Below the pieces are notes generated by a model. That model saw nothing but the letters and a program-made list of their open reading frames with translations. It had not been told where the DNA came from and searched no databases. Both the position numbers and the translations under genes were made by a program. DNA of 64,000 nucleotides, from NCBI RefSeq assembly GCF_003073045.1, contig NC_037597.1:27767927-27831926 (forward strand), in the 5' to 3' direction. Of this stretch, positions 36,835-50,900 are shown one piece after another. This DNA is from Pomacea canaliculata (lineage: Eukaryota > Mollusca > Gastropoda > Architaenioglossa > Ampullariidae). Numbering within the stretch: position 1 is the stretch's first letter; the number at the start of each line of letters is the position of its first letter.

Positions 36835-39800
36835 CATTTTCTCCAAGTGGCATTCTTTGCAGCTGCTGAAAGGAGTGTTGTGTTCTTTGTTTGCTGTCCT
36901 TTTTACCTCTCAAAGTTTTAAGTGACACAAGATGCGTAGACTGGATGACAAAGGCTTAAATATAAAAGGGAGGGAGGGAGGTAAAACAAGCTCATTGGCT
37001 TAAACAATTGATGATTCTATTTGGAATGTTGGGGGAAATGGAAGTAAGGATTTTTTGGGCGGATATCACAATAGTGATTATGGGGGGAACTGGTATGAAA
37101 TAATCAGCCTGGATAGGCAGTGGTAAGCTATTACAGCCTAGCAAAAAGTTAATGACAGATGAGTTTACACATGCAGAACCAAAACGTGGAATTCTGAATT
37201 AAGCATCTGGAGACAGAGCATGGGTTTTTGCCCGACAAAAAATTAGGGGGAAAAAACATGCCTCTTCAGTTCACTGTAAGTCCCTTCTCAGGTGAAGATA
37301 AGAGGGCAGTGTATTATTCCACAAGGTTCTGTCATTCTGCTGCTTTGCAACTGGCTAAAACAAAAAATCCAAGGTAGTATGGTGTGGGGGGAGGGCGGCT
37401 GGTTATGGGATGGTCTGATATGAAATAATGCACTCGGGTTGTAATGAAAGAACAGTTTTGGGAGCAGCATGCTCGAGTCTTCCATAATCTGCTGCATCCA
37501 CCATTAATGCTTGGGAAGTTTTCAGGTTTTAAATTTTTATAACATGACTAGCATTTTTCAGCAGCTTTGTAAAATCATGTCAGGATTTAAAAAAAAAGGT
37601 GAACATGCTTTTAGTTCAACATTTGTACATCTATCCACTTTTTGTAATGTCATCGAGCAGACTGGTTGGCAGGTTATACAACTCCTGTTTTCTTCATAGA
37701 GATTCCAATCGCAAAATTTAGTTGTGGCAAGGCAAAAAGTGCTAGGGTCAGGATTTTCAGTAGCTACTATATTCACAATTCTTGCCTTTTGCCAAAGGAT
37801 TAGAAAAGAAAGGATTTCAAAACCTCTCATTGGTATTGAAAGAGTTTATGTTTCTGGTAGTGTCTTAATGTATTTTGTAGACAAAAGACTTGATGTCTTT
37901 GAGTTTTTCCAGTTCTTGATGCCATTTTTTCCATTCCTCATTTAAAACCAGAAATTTGCCAGTATGTGCTTCATCTCTTCATAGCTTGCTGTGCAACAAA
38001 ATCTTTTTCTGCATGCTTCTTTTATAAGTTTGAAAACTGTCGTTTGTAGACCATTGTTAACGCATCGTTCCAAGTCTGCCAACAGTATAAAAGTGAGATT
38101 TGAGTTGATCCATTTTCCATATCTTAAACGTGCTTTTGGACCAAACCATTTTTTTATGATTTACTAAGCACAGTTTTTACATGGTAGTTGTGACTGATGG
38201 TCCCTGGTCCATGCATGTTCACAGTTTTATGAACAAACCAAGTAGTTCATTCATCATGTTGCTCATTATTTGGTGTGTCATGTCATCATTTCATGTGTAC
38301 AAAAAACTACTTAAATTTTTTTTTTGTCTGTTCATAGTAGTAAAGTGCATATCCTTTTGGATTAAAATCATGATTCGTATGTTGAGTTTCTTCGAATATT
38401 TTTTAAGTATGCTGCTGTTTCATGCCCTGCAAATTTATTCTACTTGACATATGCTGATAGCAATGGTATAAAAAATGTTTCAGGAAGTATAGCTCTTTTC
38501 AAAATAAGCAAAAATAGTACAATCTGTGCTAAAAAAAATCCATTGCACTCAAAGGGATTGAGAATGCTTGGATTATCTCTGAATTCACACATTCAAGGGG
38601 TTTGCAAGCATGTACTTTTGAAACAAGCAAAAGCCGACTTGAGAACAAAGGAAAACGAATTTATTATGCATGAATTGGTGTAACCAATCAAAAGGGTTTA
38701 TTTAAACATTGCCCTAGAAACAAACTTTTTTAATGGCACTTGTCAGCAGTATTGATGAGCGAGTGGCAAGTCCTGTAAGTATTCTAGTTGACCCCCTAAT
38801 TATTGAACAAAAAACATTAATCTTTAGAGCTTCATAATGATTGTTAACAATAGTTTTATTAAAAAGTGCAAACACTTGTTACAAGTCATTTTGCTGCAAA
38901 CATCTAGGTTAATGTAGGCATCGTATATTATAAAATCATGGCGTGTGCACTGTTGTAAATACGTAGACCTAATCCTAGTGCAGCAGGTTCTTATTCCATT
39001 CACACTTGAGGTTATATTTCCAGCAGTGGTTTGCTTAAACCATATATTTTTTAAACATCTTAAATTCCTTCCATGGTCATTTGGGTTTTTCGTATTACTT
39101 TAAACTGAACAAAACTGAGTTAATGTACACCTTAACATTCCAAGAATCTAATACAATACTGAGGAAAATTGCATCTGCTGACAGCTGGTGAAGTCGATGC
39201 AGTCACAAAACTGCTTCACTTTGCCTTAAATTTAAACATTTGCTGGCTACTGTAATATTGAACTAAACGTCGCTTTAATATTGACTGAATAGTTAATCGA
39301 GAAGCAAATGCCTATATAGAACGGTGCCTTGCTGACTATAACAGTTTTTGTTTCATAATTTGTCGGGAACCGCATAAGCATTTGGAAAAGTGCGAGATGA
39401 ACCAGTTACAACATCACAATGTTGCTGTCCTCACCTCTCGCAACACCGAATGGCAGTATGGATCCTGCCGCCCCCAACCTGGTTATGGATCATATACACT
39501 CTTCATGGGGTACCTCGCCTCTTGTCCAGTATTTATGTTCGATGGTATCGAGACTGTAATAAAGCCAGGAATGAAGTAAACAGCTTCTTTCCTCATTCGC
39601 ACAACCCTTCTCCCAACCTCACCAGCAATACAATTCCGATTACATCAGCATTCTGAGGCTGCTTTGTCGATGCTGGAATAAGCACAAGGTACATCATTGT
39701 ATGTTTTGCTTTTTTCACTGGCAGTGATAACAGATTGAAGAAACATGAAAATAACCACCACTTTTTCCGCAGCCAACATATTCACAAATCCTAAAACCCA

Positions 39801-41764
39801 CCTTAAGTGTATGCACTTACACGTAGGTCCTTCAGTCTCTTGAAGAGCAAGTCAACAAACATGAACAACAAATATATTGTTTTCTACGCACACCGTTTAG
39901 CGTGATTCAACTATTGTCTTTGATTGCAATTTCACTCATTCACCTGTCTCGGATGGGATCTTTGGAGTCTCTATAACTCATCTACACCAAAAACATCCAA
40001 AAGGTCACTTGACAAGTACCTCACCAAACACCGCTTTGTGTCAGCAGCCCCCCATCCTGTACATCCCCACTACAAATGTCTGAGAAGGCGCTGGTCAAAA
40101 GGATGTCTCTTCCAGAAGTTATTTCTGGACTGTGAGTCAGACTGTACACAAAGTTCACATTTCAGGCTGGAAGGTTGTCCGTGCACAGTCGCAGACCATT
40201 ACTAAATGAACACAGCTTTGTGGAAGGTGACCAAGCATCAGGCGTACAGGTCATTACGACCAACGGCCGGAGCCCGTGACACTTTTTAATTTTGTAAGCA
40301 TTGATACATAGAAGCTTTGATTAAAAAAAAAAAAAAAAATGAAAGTATGCTGCTGGTCGCATCTCATGCATACTGTCCATGATAAGGGAGGGGTGATGGG
40401 GAGTCAGCACGAGGACACGTGACACAAAGGATTTGGTGGCCAGTGGCCCCATTCTGATCTCAAGGCCAGAACATAAACTTTTGTCCTTTAGGACCTTTTG
40501 CAAAAGCCGTCATCCAAACCTACATCTTTCACTGCAATTTAGTTCCTTGCCCTGCAAGCTTGAATATCGAGAGTGCCGTGTGCAGTCTCTTCTCCCTCAG
40601 TATCACAGTTCTGTCCTTTTATGTCCTCCTTTATTTAAAAGATGTGTCTTGTGAAGCTCGAGTGCTGCAATGTTAAACATCTACAGAAGATTGGTATCTA
40701 CGATGTGTTTCCCGTCCACAAAGACGTACTTCCGGTCCACGAACAGGTGTCTGACCACAGACGTGTAAAGGTGGATGGCTGACTGTACGCCGAGACCAAC
40801 GCTCGGCCTCTCGCTATGTTCTCCGCTTCTAGTCTCGGCGAGCAATGGACAGACTTCCGCTTCAAACAAATTTTGGCTCTCAGTGGCTTTAAACTTTTGT
40901 CTGAACGGCCTACAGCATGAATGACAGCCGCTCGCCACTCTTCTTGCTCTTTCGATATACCTGTCCGCGGAATCGAAATAAAAACTTACACCAAAACATT
41001 TGACACTTGCAACAGTACAAACCACCTCCTGACTGTTTATTGTTGTGACTCTCGCAGACTCTGCCGACAGCCATTGTCGTCGTTCGCTATACCGGAAGTT
41101 GTTCTGTCGATAGCCTCAAAACATTGTCTCCGAGGCATCCCGGGGATACAGATTCCTGTGTCTGAAGTAACCCTGTTCACAGTGCAGGGACACAGTGGAC
41201 ACAAACGCAGTAATTGTAAATCGACATTTTAAATGGTTTAAAATATGATGTAAATCGGAATGGACTGAAGAACAAATGCACATAATGAGCGAAACTCTCG
41301 TAGTAACTTTCGGCTAAATGCTGGCTGGTTGGTCTTGGAGAATCCAGAAGATAAAGTGCTTTTTTTTTCAGCAAATATCGTGAGATTTTTTGTCTTCTTT
41401 CCGCAAAACTCCATTCCCGGCTGTGCGGTCCAAGCCATTGGATTCTTCCATACTGCATTTTCTTCTGTGGACAGTTAAAATAAACATTTACGACTCTAAC
41501 TTCAGAGACAAAATAAGTAATTTACAAGATACTTTAAACACAAACTCTAGAAATTCTTCTCAACACCCTGTCTCATTCTTAGAAAAGAACTTGAGCTCTT
41601 GACATTTTAAACGATAGCTATCATTTCCTGTCCTGTTGTCAGAATTGTGACAAATAGTATTATCTGTGCGGAAAATGTGTGTAAATCTTTTGGATTTCAT
41701 AGTAGCCGAAATCAGAGATAAAACACTAAAGAACATAAAAATAGTCGAGGGAGGTGCCGACGAC
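36835..41764. other. 3' flank of the Lark/RBM4-like gene and intergenic DNA, no gene seen
   Basis: The first part is probably 3'UTR (no introns recognised, several T- and A-rich tracts). From about 39.3 to 41.2 kb the sequence is less AT-rich and contains a few open frames, but none has a recognisable domain or a consistent splice structure. A pure A run occurs at 40323-40339. Confidence 0.45.
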
Positions 41765-41770
41765 TTTATT
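41765..41770 (-). terminator. Polyadenylation signal of the VWC/FN3 receptor gene
   Basis: AATAAA on the minus strand, about 150 bp after the stop codon at 41922-41924. Confidence 0.5.
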
Positions 41771-41921
41771 TTTCTCCACCCCCAGAACTACCTTGACCTT
41801 GGAATGTAATCTGCTGAAAATGCCACGTGGCACTAGTCCTGTGATGGCACTCAGTGAGTAGGCCCGCTAGTCGGGTCACAACTCCATGTTCACACCTCCC
41901 CAATCTACCCTCAAGAATCTC

Positions 41922-44900
41922 TTACATGGGTACGCCAAAGGTCATGTTCTCGAAGGCCGTTTCTTTCTGGCACTTTCCGTGTTTGCGTCGCCAGGTGACA
42001 CACGCCGCTACGACCGCAGCAGCCAGAAGCACAAAAGCTGATGAAACCCAATGATGAGTATGAGACTCAGATCAGAGTAATCTGAAAATTAATAATAAAT
42101 ATATAGCTATTCAAGTATAGTTTCAACCGTCTGAACATTAACTTGAACGAAAAGATTGATATTTATGATGAAAGCAACCGTTTAGATTTCCGTTATCATA
42201 AAGTTAACCTGATGTAGGTAAGACCGCCATTCCAATTCAAAGAGAAGAAAAAGCGACTGATTGCTCAGTCCTGTGGTAATACGATTTGCAACTTTGACTC
42301 CCAGTAACAAAGCTGCCGGTAACTACACTTGCATGAGTTCTGTTTCGTTATTCTTTCATTGACTTTTTTTTCTTTTCTTTTTCGGGGGCGGGGTACCGAA
42401 AATGGTATTGCTCACCTTGATACGTTGTAGTTGTAACAAACTCCACGGATGACATGGAGATCCTGTCTGTGGGCAAGGCTAGCGCCACCAAGCGGGCGAA
42501 GTACTTGTGATTGGCCATCAGATACGTCACACGATGCGATGTCGCCGTTGGCAGCATCAGCGCAGTGGCGTTCCAGTCCTCCGTGACGTCATCGCGATAC
42601 TCGATGACCAACCCGGTGACGTAACTGAGCGATTCGTCATCCAGCGTCGGCCAACGGAAGGAGGCGGCGTCATAGGAAATGTTGTACACCGTCAGCCCCA
42701 CCTGCTGGTGTGAGCGGTGTGTGGACGGCGGGGGGCTGGTCACAGCGGAAACTGAAATGCAGTCATGCGCGTGGTTGAGGATTGGCGAGCACAATGGCGA
42801 ACTATGATGTGTGTTCTGGTCACCGTCAAACAGGATGTAGAGTGTTTACGTATACACAAAACGAGGGGAGGGGAGGAGTACTTTCCTTTTGGAGTATTGT
42901 GACGAGAGCACGGTGCATTCTGCAAGGAGTGTTTTCATCAGCAATGGAGTGTGACTAGGGTTAAGATATGTGAAGGACTCGAAAGTTGTCATGGTTTAAA
43001 CACGGCCATTTTCGCTGCGAGATGAACCGGACCGTGAGATGGGACGCCAAGGAAGAGAACTCATCCCACACAACTTTTGACCAGTTGGAATCGTCGGCAA
43101 GTAATGTAGACTACAATAGTCACCAAGAGAAGGTTATGTAAGTGACTTATTAAAACTTAACATCCTGCGCATAACGTTAATTTCTAATTAAAATTGTTTT
43201 TTAATGAAAGCGACCAAATTAACACTAACCCAGCAATATGAAACATTTTTATGCATTGCAATATTTGACATTAACATTTTCAGTCACTAATTATTGCTTT
43301 TTCTGACACTAGGGTCTGTATGTGGTCAAGCTCTCTTGCAAGATTTACCTTCTTTTAAGGTTGTGGCGGCCAGAAAGCCCAGCAAAATGGTGGCGTTAGA
43401 ACTCTCCTCTGTCACACCCATGTCACGAGCCGTCACAGGCGTGACGCGTATGTAGTAGGTTGTATTGGCTTCCAGCTGATCCAAGGTGACGTACACCCGT
43501 TCCCCCACCTGGATGGCGGCACTGCGATGCAGGAGGACGGAGGGCGAGGAAGAGTTCTCGTCTATGTCCACCCGCCGGGGCGCCACCGTCGTGCTGCGCC
43601 ACGAGTGCGGGTCGGCGCCGGAGTGTGACGTCATCACCTGGTAACGGTCTTGCGTCACGCTCCGCCAGGACGCCCGGTCCACCTCGAAGCTGATGGTCAG
43701 CGAGTGCGGCTCGTAGGAAATGGCCATCAGGCGACTGATCATCGTCTGAGCATCTGGAAGCCACAAAAACTACGTGAAGATTGGAGGAAGGAGCACACAA
43801 CGGAGAAATGATTGAATGTAAATAAATAAGGGAAACAGGGATGAAAGAGTGCAGGTATGAATGAAAAATGAACGAAAAAGAGGTGGGAATAATGTCGAGT
43901 CAGACGGGGAGTGTGTGAAAGCCATCACGGGATAGGGAAGGCTATGTTTGGCAAGCACTAGGAGAAGGGTTGCTAAGGGTACAACACAAAAAAAGACGGG
44001 AGGGAGAGAATGAAGGAGGAAAAAAAATGCAACGAAACGGAGAAGAAAGAAAAGTTTTCGTTCTGCAGGAGACTGACCAATGTTCTCCTCCAGACACTGC
44101 ACGGTGTCGCAGCAGACAGTACGACGCACGTGCGGGAAAGGGCACAGGAGGGTGGGGAATGGCAGGTACACAGGTGGGCAGGTGCTGATGCAGGTCACGA
44201 TGCTGGTGGCGTTACACGTGCACAGGCCGCAGTCGTCGTTGAAGACGTCGCCCACAGCGTAGGTGGTGTCGTTGTAGATACACACGTCTGCACACCAGAC
44301 AACACAGCTTACCTTTAATCACCTGACATGATCCCACAGAATCCGAGTACACGAGAAGACAAGCACAGAACTGGACATGATGAAGAAATCTGAAAAAACG
44401 CTCAACTAGACAGACCCATCGATGCAAATTCCTGTTTTTTCAGTGACACGTATAGTAAAATTATTAAAAAGTAATAAAATATATTCGTCAACATCAAACA
44501 AGCTTAACTTGACAAACAAAAAAAAAAATCAGGGATGTAGAGCTGAAGTACTGCGCAATATTGTCACCACCATCTTGCTGAGAAGTGTTGTCTTTTAGTA
44601 AGGAGCTCACCTTGCGGATCGCACTCAAAGGTCTGACAGCAACCATCTGTAGAACGCCGCCATACTGGGTTGACACACCCAGGTGGCGCCACGGTCTCCT
44701 GGCACAGCGAATGGCAGGTCACGAGCCCCCAGTGACACCAGCAGTTACTGCAGTTGGTGACATCCGTCCAGTTGGTGCCGTGACTGTAGGCAGATCCATT
44801 GTACTGACAGGGCAGCGCCTCGCTGGCTGATGACCCTGTCCATGGTGACCCGGAAGTGCCTGGTGAATCTGAAAATCAGAAATTCCCTTCTGTGTTTGGC

Positions 44901-47900
44901 AACTGTAGACACGTGACATTACACTTTCTGAGACCTTTCTACAAACTACATCTTCGGCCTCAGAGGGAAAGGTGATTCAAATAAAACTGAAATGAGAGAT
45001 GCTGAGGTTTAAAATCGTTTCCGCTAAAGACGAACCGTTTACTTCACATTCGTGTCTAACAAGATTCGTAACCTTGGAGGCACCAAGTCAGTTTAGGGTT
45101 TTTGCCTACTTTTGAAAGTTTTAAAACCTCAAAAGATTTTTGTCACCAACATCAACAGTTTAGGTGCACACAAAACAGTTTTGGCGAGCCAGATATTGTT
45201 AATTATATCCCCAGGGTCGAGGTGAAAGTTTAATGTGTCGATGTAGTCCGAGAGGAAATCACGAGGTCTGGACAACCATAAGAAATATTCAATCACTAGA
45301 GGCAGAGGTCTTACCACGTGCTGTCAGTCATTAGAGCGAGCAATCAGTCTTACCACGTGCTGTCAATCATTAGAGGTAGAGGTCTTACCACGTGCTGTCA
45401 GTCATTAGAGCGAGCAATCGGTCTTGGACAGTGCTTCGTCGTTCTTTCCTTATCATTCATCGCTACAACTTCGTTCACAACACTGCCAGCCACTTTCTCG
45501 CTAGTAACTGTATGCTCTCTCGCACACACACACACACACACACGCACACTATAATTCTCACACTTGCAGACCTGTTGTGTCCTGCTGCTCCTGGCACAAG
45601 ACAGTAAAGTTACAGGAGCATTCCTCCACCTGATGAACCGTGCAGTTGTCGGGAGCCTGGGGAGGTGGGCATCTAGGCTGGCAGGTGAACTGTCCGCTGG
45701 CTTGGCACGTGCACACTTCCTCGCAGTTTTGGGTCACGTGACCCACCTGTATCTCTTGCCCGTTGTGAGTGCAGTGCCCTGTGGCTGCGGGAAAGAAGAT
45801 GGAACATCCTGGTTTAAGTCATGGAATATGTGGTGATCGTGACAGGTCATGGTGTGTAACAACTGGGATTTATTACTGTTGTTATTAGTAGTATTGGTTT
45901 GTATGACGGGAAGAGAAGAGAGGAGAGATGTTGTGTCATGCTGCAGATGTATAAAACTGTCCTCCTGTTCGGCGCAGCTCACAAACAAAATTAACAGGAA
46001 ACGTGTCTCCATACGGTGAACTGCAAAAAAAAAAAAAAGAACTCACAGGCAGTGGTCGCCCACACAGCTTCTGACATCGTTCCCAGGATTCCTTCGTACG
46101 CGTCCTCCCATATGGCCACCCGAATGAAGTACAGGGTACCAGGAGAAAGGTTCCGCAGTGTATATTCTGGGCTGGTGCCGATCTACGGTCAGAAACACAA
46201 GTCATCACACAGCATATCAATCATGGTGTTATCACCTCGCTGTTGTCTGTCTGTTTACCTGCCTGATTGTTGTTGTACCTGTCGGCAATGACGCACGTAC
46301 CACCATTTGTTGTTGTTACCCAGTCTTCTGATACATCGGAAACATCCGCCTTTTAAACACATGTTTTTTTGGCTGTTTTGTTTGTTTGTTTGTTTGCTTG
46401 CTTGCTTGTTCATCATGTGCTGTTTCACTGAAGTATGCTTTGACTAGAGTATCGTCCAGCAGGTTGTAAAGCTCGTGACTTACTTAGTGTGTTGTGCCAT
46501 GTAGAGCTCATGGAGAGATGAGTGTGGTGCCAGCAAGAAACAACAAACATGACAGTAAATATACAGCTGTACTTACATCCACTGTGGTCCAGGTGGACAG
46601 GTCAGTCGTAAAAGAGTTCCGACAGTACAACAGGGCATATTCGAATTCGTAGTCTTGCGGCCTGAAGTCCCTCCACTGCAGGTCAAGGCCGTCCTGCCTG
46701 ACCTCTGTGACATTCAGGTCAAAGGTGCCTGCAAGAGAGAGGAAGGGGGGCACCCTGTGACAAACAGTTGCAGTGAAAATATACGGCCTCAAGACTGACC
46801 TTCGTTGGAAGTAGAAACTAATTATTTCTCGGAGTTTATAAACGTGTCAGTGCATGTGGCAATAAAAGCTCCAATTTGTCGATGGAAGAGATGGCAGTGC
46901 CCCTCTCTCCCTCCACTCCAAATCCAAGGACAGCTGGTACAGAGGGATGCCAGTGTTAAGCACCTTGGTACAGTGATAGACAGAAGGATCTCTAGCAATC
47001 ACTTAGTCATAGAAATAAAGTTTTGTAATCCGCCTGAAGACTAACCCTGTACCGTTAAAGGTGAGTAGTCATCGGCAAACGGGAGGGCGATGTTGGATAA
47101 TTCCAAAATGTAAGGAATACGCGTAAGATTACACAACATGGGTACACAGTGTTACAATGTGTGTGAGTTAAGTAAGTAAGGGACACAGGGTGGGCTCGCG
47201 ACTGTGAAAACGCCTCCACGCGCGTCTTGTACAAACTCGACACCTCTCAAAACAACGCAAGGACGACCACCATCAGGCGTCGGACATTTTTGAATGGCCT
47301 GCCTCCTCCTACTGACCTGTGTCAACTGAGATGGTGGTGTGGGCTCACCAAAAGCACGTCATTCTACTGACCCTTCCGGTGTGTGTTTGATAAGGCCCTC
47401 CGTTACGAGCATCGAGTGTGGACATATTTCGGGAGGCAAGCGCGTGGGGACAGACATGTTTGTTCCAGTTCAACAGTAGAAGTCACTTGCTGCCAGACCA
47501 AGCGAAGCCGGTTACAAGGCCAACATCGACTCCTGGACATGCGGCTTTGGAAGTGAACTCCGCTTTCTCCCCCGTCCTTCTTTCATAGTGTGAAATCACC
47601 TTTAGGTGGAAGCACTTGCCCTCCAAATGAAACAAAACTAAGTGCACCAGATGCAAGTAGGAATACAACCTGACAAGGTGGTTAACGAGGGTCATTTCTT
47701 AAAGCGGATCGGACTTGGCTCAGGTCGGCTAAACAACTTATTTACACACACACGCGCGCGCGCGCGTACGCACGCACACACAGATATCTCACCTTGTCAA
47801 TGCCCTAAACAAGGGGTCTCAAACTCATATTAGCATGTGGGCCGCAGTGGAAAGTAACAGCCAGTCAGCGGGCCGCACCACGAAAAGAAAATGTTTTTTC

Positions 47901-50900
47901 ATTAAATTTTACGAACACTACTGTCACTGCAGTTAAATGCTAAACATTTAGTGTAGTTTATTACATGCACAGGTAGTTTAGTTTATTAAAATAAGTTGAC
48001 GTTGTCTCTTCACTAATAACGGGGTAATTTCACTGCGGGAGTTAATCACAAGCACAACATACATATACACCGCGGACGTGGCGAGGGCCGCACAAAAATG
48101 TTTCGCGGGCCGCATTCGGCCCGCGGGCCGCGTGTTTGAGACCCCTGCCCTAAACTCTTATCCCGCCAATCACAAAAATAACGGGAACAAATTATTCCAG
48201 AATGAGATGTGCTTTCACGAACAGCATATATACTCAACGGCTTTCATGGACTAGGTCAATATTCGGCGACCTAGCATTATGCCACCCCGAATAGGAAATT
48301 CAATCGCTGGGGTACACAGGCCGTGGCTGGCACGCCGCGGCTCCTGCTGGGTGGATCTACCCGGGCTTAAGATGTGGCGGCGGAACTCACCTGAAGCTTG
48401 TTTTCGAGAGATTTCTGACGCCGTGCGGGTGAGGCTGGCTTTGTGTGGCTACCCTGCCTGTAGTTGGGTACACAAGCCAAAATGCCTGCCGAGTCCCAAC
48501 TGGAGTGAGTGGGGGCAGAAATGGTGCCGAGCCAGCGACTAAGGGTATATTATGGTAGAGCAGCCTTGCAAACAAGTGCCACATGCAGAGAAAGAACAGC
48601 GTGCTCGACACGAGATCGGAACCTAGACCAACCAGTCCCACTGTATTGGTGACAGTGTAACTGTTGCACCACCGGACCTTCCACCTGTCAGGCAAAGAAT
48701 TCAACCACTAAAGACTAAACGAAGTGTTGTACGCATCCATCCTAACGATCGGGGCTGGTCTAGGAAATGAAACAAGAAAGCGGAGACAAGTCAGGGGAAC
48801 AAAGCGAGTAACAAACATGTATTGTGTGTGTTATGATATGCATAACCTGCCAGTAGCCAGCTAATTGGTTATCAGCGATCAAAGTCACGCGTGACACCTG
48901 CCAGGCTAGCCGAGACAGCTGCAGCCTTTCCACAAGGTGTGGGACTGACCCTGAACACGGGGTCAGTCGGTAAGCGTTCCGCCTAGAACCGATGTGCCAC
49001 TCAAGTTTACAGTGAGGTCTGCGGCTGACTGACAATAATGAGGGACTGTATATACTGACTTTCTCCACCAATAATCTAGCCTTATGGTAAAGTGTAGGGG
49101 CGTGTCTGTTCATAAAATATTTTCATGTTTATATTTAATAATGTAGTTTCCTTGAGGAAAATCCTATTTTATCTACAAACAATTTCTCTTCATTAACTTT
49201 TATCTAATTTAACTGCTAATCCAAACGTGCCGCCTTAGTGACTGACCACACTGTGAAGAGTAATATAAGTAAATGTATTTCATGATATGTTAAAACATAT
49301 TTTAAAATTACTTTAATCAGTAGAATACTAGTTACAAGCTATAATGGGAAACAACGTAGGTGCGTCTAAATATCGCTGTTTACTATTCTACATACAGTCA
49401 ACATACAGTTATGTTTTTGTGTAAACTGAAGAGAAAGAAGTTCACTTTGTTCTTTACTGTAACTGGTACCTTAAAGGCGTGAGTTTATCTACAGAAAATT
49501 GTATATCTTGCCGATTTCTGTTAAACTCAGTTTCTAGGTAGCTTCAATACAAATGTAAACGTGTGTGCATTGTATCTCAACCATGCATTTAAATTCTAAA
49601 ATAATGTGACACAAGTAGACTTGTATACACACACACTTATTTATGTATATCTAACAGTGGTTTGTGCTCTGTATTGTTTGTAATCATATTATCGCTTTCT
49701 CCATACACCCTTCTTTAGACCACAAGTATCAATCAATACGTTTTTCTATTTCACAAACACACAGTTGTTTTTTTCTCTCTCTCTCAAGGAAGTTGGTTGT
49801 ACAAGTCCGCTTAGCAAAAGCTGTTTACTGAGTGGAGAGAGAAAAGAAAATAGTGGCCAAGCTGATGTCGCTGAGGTAGGGTACAAGGACAGGAGGGTAC
49901 AAGGAGAGCAGCCAACCAGTGAAGGGGGAGAGGAACAAGGAAAGCTTTCTTTATTTTCTGAGAAAGAAATGTTTTTGTCACAAAACTGCTGCTGCTGCTG
50001 CTGCTGATGTCGTCGTGCGCCGAGTTGTGTTAGGTTTCCTCCACATTTGTTCATTTTGCGCGGGGAGGGTGGAGGAGTGGAGGTGGGGCTGGTGGGTATC
50101 TTTCACTCATTCCTGATGCGGTGTGAGAAATAAATTTCAAGGTGTGTAACTCCGTGCGGAATGTATTCCACCTTTGAATGCAGTAATTTATTCTCAAAAC
50201 AATGATAGTTTTTGAGTACAGAAAGTTTCAAAATAACTGGATATCCAGCTGCTAGCCAGCAGCCAACTTAAAATACATTTAATTATCATATCAGGGTCCA
50301 CAAGGAACGTGCCAAGGTAATACTCTCTCTGCCTGTAAGTAGATTTCTTTGCTTGCTTGTTGTTGTTGAGTATGTGTGCGGGGGAAGGGGGATGGGGAGG
50401 AATGAGGTAAGAGGAATGAGGTAAGAGGATTGCTATTATCAGTGTCGGCGACAATTGCCCCTTCAAGCGGTTTGCATGTGACAAGGTCATTTACAAGTCG
50501 GTGAACGTGATATGAAGGAGGCTTTGGTGCTGACGAGGGTTAATGAGATTCAGACATACAATGGCAGCTGTGACCAAAACATTCGCTGTGGTGTGGCATT
50601 GTTCCCTCGTGCCGCCTGTCGGCTGCTTTCACCTTCCTGCCACTGGCTACAGGGGTATCATTATATCATTATATAGTGTTTAGAAATAGAGATATACTGA
50701 TCTACCTTTTTTATCTGTCTGTGCCTGATGGCATTCTTTGTCTTTTTGTAATTGTGAGAAATAGAGAAAGTTATGGAGTGGCACCAACATGTGCACGCAT
50801 AGAAGACAGAGTTACAGAAGTAATAAGATATAATGTAGAAAATAAGTATTAATGTATATGTTTGCCATAACATGCACAGCAACAACCACATCAAAGTACC

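Noticed and set aside
40681-41025. 114-codon minus-strand open frame
   Set aside because: No recognisable domain, biased words or splice support; an open frame is equally present on the opposite strand.
43770-44285. Long minus-strand frame continuing past the third VWC repeat
   Set aside because: Only its 5' part (44287-44078) is an exon; after the GTCAGT donor it becomes a hydrophobic, T-rich intron translation.
45572-45586. Alternative donor GTGAGA a few bases beyond the VWC1 exon end
   Set aside because: It is a stronger-looking donor, but it gives phase 2, which does not fit the phase-1 start of the next exon; the weaker GTCTGC donor fits.
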